A stretch of DNA of 49,694 bases from Chloroflexota bacterium (GTDB lineage Bacteria; Chloroflexota; Anaerolineae; Aggregatilineales; Phototrophicaceae), in assembly GCA_026707745.1 (NCBI GenBank), contig JAPOWG010000032.1, positions 1 through 49,694 on the forward strand, in the 5' to 3' direction. The position numbers and the translations under genes were made by a program. The notes under the pieces were generated by a model. That model did no database searches, was not told where the DNA came from, and saw only the letters and a program-made list of their open reading frames with translations. How positions within the stretch are numbered: position 1 is the stretch's first letter; every line of letters begins with the position of its first letter. This document shows, piece by piece, positions 43,407-49,694 of this stretch.

Positions 43407-43498
43407 AGCCGCTCGGCGACAGCGAAAAAGTCCGCCGCGTTCACGCAAAACAGCAAACCTGCCCCATGTATGAGCATGGGGGTTTACAAAACAGGAGC
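43407..43498 (+). repeat. S element copy D
   Basis: Left half AGCCGCTCGGCGACAGCGAA, then the CGCGTTCACGCAAAA block and AAACCTG. The variable hairpin is CCCCATG-tatgag-CATGGGG, closed by AAAC/GTTT, and the element ends in ACAAAACAGGAG. The hairpin sequence differs from copies A-C, but the pairing is kept at the same place. It lies in the spacer before the small membrane protein gene. Confidence 0.75.
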
Positions 43499-43545
43499 GA
43501 GACACTGTACTGATTCCTTGTTGAAGCGCCACTATATGGGCAATA

Positions 43546-43574
43546 TGTACAAGCCTTTGTAGATAGTATATAAT
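43546..43574 (+). promoter_or_regulatory. Promoter of the small membrane protein gene
   Basis: TGTACA (43546-43551), 17-nt spacer, TATAAT (43569-43574). The expected transcript start near 43581 argues against the GTG at 43589 as start codon. Confidence 0.5.
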
Positions 43575-43642
43575 TCAAATTAAGCACGGTGGCACCCGTC
43601 GTCAATATGCAAACCGTCGTAGGACTGGACTCAAGGCTTGTC

Positions 43643-43993
43643 ATGGCAGCAGAAGAACCTGTTCTGGCGAAGACCAGCGCTGAATTGCGGATAGAGCGCC
43701 TAACTTGGTTTGGATTGGTCGGTGTTTTGGTCGTCCCGAGCATCGTACCAGACTGGCTAACGCTGCATAACGCGCTTATCCCGTCTTTTGCCGGACTCGT
43801 GCTAATCACCTCTGGAATATACCAATATCGGCAGAAATGGCGTGTTGGTTTCTCGACCTGGGTTGCCGGAACAATAAGTTTCGGGATGGCAATCTACAGT
43901 CTGCTGGAACGACCGGAACTGGACATGACATTTCCAGTCGTCTTGCTCGCTGTTTTTGTGATCGGGATTGGCATTTTTGTCAATGAGACTTAA
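43643..43993 (+). CDS. Small integral membrane protein
   Basis: 116 residues from ATG 43643, which has AAGG 6 nt upstream; ATG 43607 and GTG 43589 are longer alternatives. About four hydrophobic segments are seen (WFGLVGVLVVPSIVPDWL, LIPSFAGLVLITSGIY, STWVAGTISFGMAIYSLL, FPVVLLAVFVIGIGIFV). No family recognised. It precedes the PucR-type regulator by 35 nt and may be co-transcribed with it. Confidence 0.6.
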   Translation: MAAEEPVLAKTSAELRIERLTWFGLVGVLVVPSIVPDWLTLHNALIPSFAGLVLITSGIYQYRQKWRVGFSTWVAGTISFGMAIYSLLERPELDMTFPVVLLAVFVIGIGIFVNET

Positions 43994-44028
43994 GCAACAT
44001 TTAATTGCTGTTAGCACTGGAAGGCATC

Positions 44029-45675
44029 ATGAGTAGACCTGGCGCACAAGAGATCACGGTAGAAGAAGTTCGCAAGTTGGCGCTACCGTTGAGCACGTAT
44101 ATTCTGTCGGGCGAAGGTCTGCTGGATCGCCCAGTGACATGGACAACGGTAATCCATCCTGAAGACGACATCTCCTCCAAGCAAGTGCAAAAGCGCGAGC
44201 TTGTCTTGATAGCGCCGGTTAACAATCCGCCAAAGGCGCATGGAGACACCGAACTGATTCAGTGGTGCGCCGGAGTACAGGCCTCCGCGGTTGCGTTTTG
44301 CGGCGCGGTTAGCGCCTCCGCCCTAGCCGAGGCAAAAGCCCGCAACTTGCCAGTCTTGAACGTAACCAGCAATGTGCGCATTCGCGATGTCGAGAAGACG
44401 ATTATCAGCCTGCTGGTCAATCGCAAGGGACAAGTTGAACGCCGCGCGACCCAGATTTATCGTCAATTGACCCAGATATCTTCGCGCAACGAAGGAATGA
44501 ACGAATTGATCGCTGCTATGGCGCGTTTGACCAAGAAAGCCGTCGTCATTCACGACAAGCGCTTGCATCCGCTTTCTCATAAGATCCAGCCCGAATTCGT
44601 TGAAATTTGGGATGACATCGAGTTCTTTTTGAAAAAGCAGGACAATCTGCCGGTCGAATTGCATGATCGGCACCGCGTCGTCGAGATCGATCCGCCAGTG
44701 CTCATGCAAGCGCTGCCAATATCCGGCGTTGCGCGCTTGGTTGCGCCGGTGATCAACAAGGGCGTTGGCCGAGGTTACTTGTCAATCATCGGCCGCGAGG
44801 GCGATCTCGATGAGATTGATCAGTTGGTTTGCGAGCACGGCGCGGCTGCCTGCGCTTTGGAAATGGCAAAGCAGAAAGCAGTAAATGAAACGGAGAAGCG
44901 TTTGCGCGGTACCTTCCTTGATCGACTGTTGCTTGGCGATGTTAGTCAACAGGAAGCGGTACGCCAGGGCGAGCGGTTCAATCACGAGATGACACAAACA
45001 CATATCGCCTTTGTTCTGTCTTGGCGCGGCGATAACCGTCCCTCGCTGAGGCGTTTGGAAACCACGGTGAATACCATCATCGCAAGCCGCAATTGTTCCG
45101 CGCTTGTCTGGACCAGAGAAAAAGAAGGGCAAGTCGTCGTCTTCCATGCGACCGATTATACCGACCCTGTCGATCAAAGTATGGAACTGTCCAATACCTT
45201 CAGTAAAGAGTTGAACCGTCAGTATCCACAATACCGCATTGCCATTGGCTTGGGCCAGATCGCGCGGGATATCAACGGCTGGCGCAGCAGTTACCGGGAC
45301 GCCGTACAAGCCATGGAGTTGGCCGAGCGCCTGCAAACCGACTCGCCACTCTATATAGGCGACCTGGGCGTATATCAACTCATCCTGAGCCTCTCCGACA
45401 GAGACAAGCTAAGCGACTTCTGCGAGGATACGCTGGGTTCCTTAATGGACTATGATATGCGCCAGAATGCGGACTTGATCAAGACATTGGAGGCGTTTTT
45501 CAATTGCCACGGCAATTTGTCACAAACGGCGGAATCCCTTATCGTCCATCGCAACACGCTGCTTTATCGCATGAATCGCATTAACGAAATAGCCGGTATT
45601 GACCTGAACAGGCCGGAAACGCGCCTGGCATTACACCTCGCGCTGACCATCAGGCGACTGCTCGCGCTCAGTTAA
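44029..45675 (+). CDS. PucR family transcriptional regulator
   Basis: 548 residues. N-terminal PucR ligand-sensing domain (TVEEVRKLALPLSTYILSGEGLLDRPVTWTTV), a GAF-like middle (RLTKKAVVIHDKRLHPLSH), a GGDEF-like/CdaR central region, and a C-terminal PucR helix-turn-helix (LSQTAESLIVHRNTLLYRMN, then EIAGIDLNRPETRLALHLAL). Members control purine, sugar-acid or nitrogen catabolism. Glutamate synthase lies downstream in the same orientation, so a nitrogen link is possible but not shown. ATG 44029 with GGAAGG is chosen over 44005. Confidence 0.9.
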   Translation: MSRPGAQEITVEEVRKLALPLSTYILSGEGLLDRPVTWTTVIHPEDDISSKQVQKRELVLIAPVNNPPKAHGDTELIQWCAGVQASAVAFCGAVSASALAEAKARNLPVLNVTSNVRIRDVEKTIISLLVNRKGQVERRATQIYRQLTQISSRNEGMNELIAAMARLTKKAVVIHDKRLHPLSHKIQPEFVEIWDDIEFFLKKQDNLPVELHDRHRVVEIDPPVLMQALPISGVARLVAPVINKGVGRGYLSIIGREGDLDEIDQLVCEHGAAACALEMAKQKAVNETEKRLRGTFLDRLLLGDVSQQEAVRQGERFNHEMTQTHIAFVLSWRGDNRPSLRRLETTVNTIIASRNCSALVWTREKEGQVVVFHATDYTDPVDQSMELSNTFSKELNRQYPQYRIAIGLGQIARDINGWRSSYRDAVQAMELAERLQTDSPLYIGDLGVYQLILSLSDRDKLSDFCEDTLGSLMDYDMRQNADLIKTLEAFFNCHGNLSQTAESLIVHRNTLLYRMNRINEIAGIDLNRPETRLALHLALTIRRLLALS

Positions 45676-45979
45676 TTCACGCAAGTAATGAGTCCATATC
45701 GGTCGCGAGACGTCGTCTGTGTACTGAACTGGCTCCTCAGTTTCTGGTTGTCCATAACAAGTTTGAGCCCGCACTCTTTGTATATTTTACCCAAGCGTAC
45801 GGCGGAATAGTCCATAATTTCTAGCAATAGTGCCGTCGATCAATTCTGGTATAATGTAGCATACATAATGTGCAAAGTGACAAAAGTCTAACAACAATTT
45901 TACTGAACTGGATTCATGATAAGTCCTCAAAGACGCTTATTCTGTTGTGCGACGACAGCAGTCGTTAGGAGGAAATGAG
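45676..45979. other. Spacer before glutamate synthase with extended -10
   Basis: No gene. TG-G-TATAAT at 45847-45855 is an extended -10 element on the plus strand with a poor -35. A leader of about 115 nt would precede the gltB ATG. No repeat module or riboswitch was recognised in it. Confidence 0.5.
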
Positions 45980-48900
45980 ATGACTCTTTCCCAGAACGAT
46001 AACTTTGCCGACCTCCATCGCATCGATCGCGATCATCGTGACGCGTGCGCGCTTATTTGTTCCGTGCGTAAAGGCGGACAGGCCACGCATGGCAATGTAA
46101 AACGAACGATAGAAGCATTGACGCGAATGGGCCATCGCACAGGTTACATCAATGGCGAAGGCGATGGCGTCGGCGTATTGACGGATATCCCTCGTCAGCT
46201 TTGGACGAAGTGGCTAGCGGAAGCCGGGCTAAGATCTTCATTGGCGACCGACCGCAATTTCTGGGTTGCCCACGTGATGATTCCCGCCACTGATCGCGCG
46301 CGATCCCAGAACATCATTGATCACATCTGCCGACATATCAGCGAAGCGGGTCTGCACATATTGATCGACCGCAGCAGCCGGGTGAATTCCCAGGTTCTAG
46401 GACCTAATGCGGAAAAGAATGAACCGGTCTTTTGGCAGATCGCCGGTATCAACGGACAAGTGCCATCTGCAAAGCTGGATGCTACGCTTTTCGAATTGCA
46501 GGTCCAGTTAGAGGCCGATCTTGGCGTGCATTTTCCATCGTTTTCCTCGCACAGCGTGGTCTACAAAGTGCAAGGCACCATCGAGATTCTGCGACGCTAC
46601 TACCCGGAATTGCGTGATCCTGACTACGCTTCGTCGCTCACTATGGGGCACGCTCGATACAGCACAAACACCAATCCGATTTTTGAACGCGCGCAGCCCT
46701 TCTGTCTGATTGGACACAATGGCGAATTCAATACCATTTCCCGTTTCCGGCTGGAATCGGAAATGCTGAAGATACCTATGGTGGAAAACGGATCGGACTC
46801 CCAGGATGTCGACCGGACTATCTACGCATTGTGTATGCGCCACGGTCTCGACCTGATTGAAGCCATGGAACACGTTTTCCCTCCATTCGGCCACGATCTG
46901 ATTCAAGACGCGCCGGAAATCCACGATATGTACGACGAAATCCGGCAATCATTTGGGCCCTTCGCTCAAGGTCCGGCTGCTGTCGCCTCTCGATTGGGCA
47001 ATCTGGCAGTATTCAGCGTTGACGCGCTGGGATTGCGGCCGCTCTGGTTCGGGGAAACCGAGAAAGAATATTTTGTTTCGTCGGAACGCGGCGTTTATCC
47101 TCTGGACTCCATGTCCGTCAGCCCGAAACCGATGGCGCCTGGCGAAAAGATCGCTCTTGAGATCAACACTGGTCACTCGATTCAGGTTCTCGACTATCCC
47201 GCTATTCAGCGCTACGTCTACAACAAGTATCGGGACCGCAAGCCAGGGGGAATGCCCGGGTCCGACATATGGATTTCCGGTTCAGACACTGCTTTTACAG
47301 CGCTAGGCGGCAACTACCCAATGCCCCCGACACCGGACGGCGGCCGACAGTTACAAATGGAGACGGCGCCGGTAGCGGTGTTGGAGAAGGCGCCCGAAGC
47401 TCGCAAGACTGCCACGAAGTTGCCTTGGTCGGATTCACCGGCCAAAGTCAATGCCGCTGTCATGTCCGGCTTCGGTTGGGAACGTTACCACGTTGAAGTC
47501 ATGTCTTCGCTGGCTGAAAACGCTAAGGAGCAAATAGGCAGTCTCGGTTGGGATGGTCCTGTGGCCGCCCTGAGCAACCTGCGCGTCAATTTGGCAGATT
47601 ATTTCAAAGAGACAATCGCCGTCGTAACCAACCCGTCAATTGATCGCGAACGCGAGCAATCACAGTTTTCGTCACAGGTACTCATTGGCGCTCGCCCAGA
47701 AATCGCTCTGGGACGAAAAGATGAAGCGACCTTGATCCGTCTGGAAATCCCGCTTCTTCTTGAATCAATACCCGACTTTGAAGATACTGCGCTGGTCCGC
47801 GATATCGCGTCGCAATATGGCACTATGATGATCGAAGATCTTGCCGAGGTCTTCGAAGATCGTGTCAGTTACCTATCTATGGGCTGCCCTGAAGACACTT
47901 CAATCGACCAATCCATCGAAATGCTTCAGCAACGGGCGGTTGAGGATGTGCTGGCCGGCGTTCAATGCATCATTCTCGACGACAATAAGGTGGCCTCGGG
48001 CGAGCAATTGTTCATTGATCCATTGTTGGCGACGGCTGCCGTGGACAAAGCATTGAGACTGGCGGACCATTCGCCGAACCTTCGCAGACGGGTTGGATTG
48101 GTGGTTCGCTCGGGCGCGCTGCGCGACATGCACGATTTGTCAATTTGCCTCAGCCTGGGCGCGAACGCCATATTGCCTTATGCAATGTACGCCGTCTGTT
48201 TGGGCACTGCCCCCCGTGGCAGCAAGAATCCGCTGACAAATGACCATATCAAGACTTATCTGGGCAATTCGCTGAAGGCGATCCATGCCGCGCTCCAGAA
48301 GATCACGTCCACGGTAGGCTGTCACGAATTGCGGGGATACGGACATAGCTTCAGTTCGATCGGTTTATCCAAGAACCTGGTCAACCTGCTGGGAACGCCA
48401 AACTACTTCGGCTCGACTGGGCGAGGCTTAACCTGGACCGCGCTGATGAATGACGCCGAAGAGCGCGCCAAAGAATTTCGTGGCGAGGTGCGCGCCCGCT
48501 TGAAAAACCCCGAACGCTTTTATCCAAAGATGTGGAAGAAAGCGGAGGCGGTAGCTCACGGTGAATTGGCATTCGAAGAATACACTGACACGCTCATGGG
48601 TCTGGAAGACAGAATGCCCGTGTCGATCAGGCACATTATGTCATTGAAAGAGAGCCCGACGCCGTTAAACCCGGACGATGTCGATATCAGCATCAAGGGA
48701 TATGACATGCCTGTTTTGATCAGCGCCATGTCCTTTGGGTCACAGGGTGAACTAGCTTATCGCGCCTATTTTGAAGCGGCTCACCAGCTCAACATTATCT
48801 GCATGAACGGCGAGGGTGGTGAGATTCACGACTTGCTGGGCAAGTATCCTCGCAATCGCGGGCAACAAGTGGCCTCAGGCCGTTTTGGCGTCAACATCGC

Positions 48901-49694
48901 TTTCTTGAACAGCGCGGACTATATCGAGATCAAAATCGGACAAGGGGCCAAACCAGGCGAAGGCGGCCACCTGCCCGGCTACAAGGTTACCGAGCAGATT
49001 GCCGCCGTCCGCAGCACGACACCGGGTATCGGTTTGATCTCTCCCAGCAATAATCACGATTTGTACTCAATTGAAGACTTGGCGCAACTGATTGATGAAC
49101 TCAAGACCGCGAATCCACACGCCAAAGTTTCGGTCAAGCTGCCAGTCGTGCCCGGCATCGGCATTATCGCGGTTGGTGTAGCCAAGGCAGGCGCCGACAT
49201 CATCACCATCACGGGTTATACGGGCAGTACTGGCGCCGCGCGCGCGCACGCCTTGCGTCACGTTGGCTTGCCCGCCGAGATCGGTGTCTGGATGGCGCAT
49301 CGCCATCTCATCCACAGTGGATTGCGCGACGATGTGGAAATCTGGGTTGACGGGGGCATGAAAAGCGGCCGCGATGTGATAAAGATGGTCTGCCTAGGCG
49401 CAAATCGCGCAGGCTTCGCCACGCTGGCAATGGTAGCGGTCGGTTGCACCATTTGCCGCGGTTGCCACGACGGCACATGCCATGTCGGTATTACAACACA
49501 TGTCAAAACCAAGGAAGAGGCTGAAAAGCGCAATTTCAAGGCATTCCGCCCCTTTGAGGAACGCGGATCGGCAGAAAGCATCGTCACCATGTTTGACGCC
49601 CTGGGTGATGACATCCGCAAGTGGCTGGCGAAGATGGGCGTCAGCAATTTGCAGGATATAGTCGGCCGAGCCGACTTGCTAGTGCAGCGTTCGC
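45980..49694 (+). CDS. gltB: Glutamate synthase large subunit (GltB-like), 3' end outside the window
   Basis: Open without a stop for 1238 codons to the end of the window. AGGAGG lies 7 nt before ATG 45980. The N-terminal class II glutamine amidotransferase has a probable nucleophile Cys23 exposed by cleavage of a short propeptide (DAC), MGHARYSTNTNP near residue 220, and FCLIGHNGEFNTI. The central domain follows. The FMN-binding synthase domain starts near residue 890 (PVLISAMSFGSQGELAYRA, KIGQGAKPGEGGHLPGYKV, GADIITITGYTGSTGAA), with the 3Fe-4S motif C-x5-C-x4-C in GCTICRGCHDGTCHVG. It makes glutamate from glutamine and 2-oxoglutarate. The C-terminal GXGXG domain, if present, lies beyond the window. 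Confidence 0.93.
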   Translation, partial: MTLSQNDNFADLHRIDRDHRDACALICSVRKGGQATHGNVKRTIEALTRMGHRTGYINGEGDGVGVLTDIPRQLWTKWLAEAGLRSSLATDRNFWVAHVMIPATDRARSQNIIDHICRHISEAGLHILIDRSSRVNSQVLGPNAEKNEPVFWQIAGINGQVPSAKLDATLFELQVQLEADLGVHFPSFSSHSVVYKVQGTIEILRRYYPELRDPDYASSLTMGHARYSTNTNPIFERAQPFCLIGHNGEFNTISRFRLESEMLKIPMVENGSDSQDVDRTIYALCMRHGLDLIEAMEHVFPPFGHDLIQDAPEIHDMYDEIRQSFGPFAQGPAAVASRLGNLAVFSVDALGLRPLWFGETEKEYFVSSERGVYPLDSMSVSPKPMAPGEKIALEINTGHSIQVLDYPAIQRYVYNKYRDRKPGGMPGSDIWISGSDTAFTALGGNYPMPPTPDGGRQLQMETAPVAVLEKAPEARKTATKLPWSDSPAKVNAAVMSGFGWERYHVEVMSSLAENAKEQIGSLGWDGPVAALSNLRVNLADYFKETIAVVTNPSIDREREQSQFSSQVLIGARPEIALGRKDEATLIRLEIPLLLESIPDFEDTALVRDIASQYGTMMIEDLAEVFEDRVSYLSMGCPEDTSIDQSIEMLQQRAVEDVLAGVQCIILDDNKVASGEQLFIDPLLATAAVDKALRLADHSPNLRRRVGLVVRSGALRDMHDLSICLSLGANAILPYAMYAVCLGTAPRGSKNPLTNDHIKTYLGNSLKAIHAALQKITSTVGCHELRGYGHSFSSIGLSKNLVNLLGTPNYFGSTGRGLTWTALMNDAEERAKEFRGEVRARLKNPERFYPKMWKKAEAVAHGELAFEEYTDTLMGLEDRMPVSIRHIMSLKESPTPLNPDDVDISIKGYDMPVLISAMSFGSQGELAYRAYFEAAHQLNIICMNGEGGEIHDLLGKYPRNRGQQVASGRFGVNIAFLNSADYIEIKIGQGAKPGEGGHLPGYKVTEQIAAVRSTTPGIGLISPSNNHDLYSIEDLAQLIDELKTANPHAKVSVKLPVVPGIGIIAVGVAKAGADIITITGYTGSTGAARAHALRHVGLPAEIGVWMAHRHLIHSGLRDDVEIWVDGGMKSGRDVIKMVCLGANRAGFATLAMVAVGCTICRGCHDGTCHVGITTHVKTKEEAEKRNFKAFRPFEERGSAESIVTMFDALGDDIRKWLAKMGVSNLQDIVGRADLLVQRS

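Overview
The window is bacterial chromosome, most likely from an uncultured Chloroflexota (Anaerolineae-like) organism. That assignment rests on three things: recognisable but unnamed protein families that I associate with that phylum (the trio at 40874-43335 and the small membrane-protein trio at 19184-20198), a SufC-B-D/SufU type Fe-S machinery with thymidylate synthase ThyX, and long intergenic stretches full of degenerate ACACAGAG-type and GGGCG...CGCCCCTAC repeats. It is an inference from gene content; no rRNA is present. I see no prophage, transposase, integron or CRISPR array, and only one tRNA (His).

Layout. 289-3079: enolase and pyruvate kinase (lower glycolysis). 3108-5292: a zinc-ribbon membrane protein and a single-pass surface protein on the minus strand. 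5423-7255: yebC-ruvC-ruvA. 7556-8690: thyX converging on a group II truncated globin. 9122-11023: a secreted tandem phosphate-binding-like protein. 11471-15758: an operon of a DnaQ-DinG exonuclease/helicase, a Cys-rich small protein and a HAD-DinB fusion. 16538-19202: a polyprenyl diphosphate synthase and the NAD(P)H-hydrate repair enzyme. 19184-20198: three small membrane proteins (minus). 20287-21483: an SRPBCC protein with a long acidic tail. 21579-21651: tRNA-His. 21673-23904: methyltransferase, glycerophosphodiesterase, Rieske ferredoxin and sufU (minus). 24578-28246: sufC-sufB-sufD (minus) with a strong promoter and a candidate operator. 28985-29290: a DUF59/SufT-like protein. 29337-33389: an SH3/TIM-barrel/golvesin/M23 protein, an M29 aminopeptidase and thiol peroxidase. 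33488-36659: a DM13 protein, an amidohydrolase and a PfkB kinase. 36920-40554: the rpmH-rnpA-yidD-(PQQ lipoprotein)-yidC-jag operon (minus). 40874-43335: a three-gene module of unknown function whose last gene is frameshifted. 43643-45675: a small membrane protein and a PucR-type regulator. 45980 to the end: the large subunit of glutamate synthase, running off the window.

The most unusual content is intergenic. Nearly every longer spacer holds pieces of one modular composite repeat, in fixed order: (S) a 90-100 nt element with a conserved left half and a variable hairpin; (T) 9-nt-periodic ACACAGAG tracts; (H) a short hairpin whose GGGC/GCCC ends are fixed while the inner arms change in a compensatory way; (R) a TTGCATAACTTAGTTGGTCC-like block; and a CAATGTGGTGAA...GATTGCCC tail. 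Almost all copies point the same way over about 43 kb, whatever the strand of the flanking genes. The compensatory changes point to selection on, or copying of, base-paired structure. Two repeat spacers sit where a usual operon partner is missing (ruvB after ruvA, sufS between sufD and sufU).

Promoters of the TTGACA-N16/17-TATAAT type can be read in front of many operons and were used to decide several translation starts.
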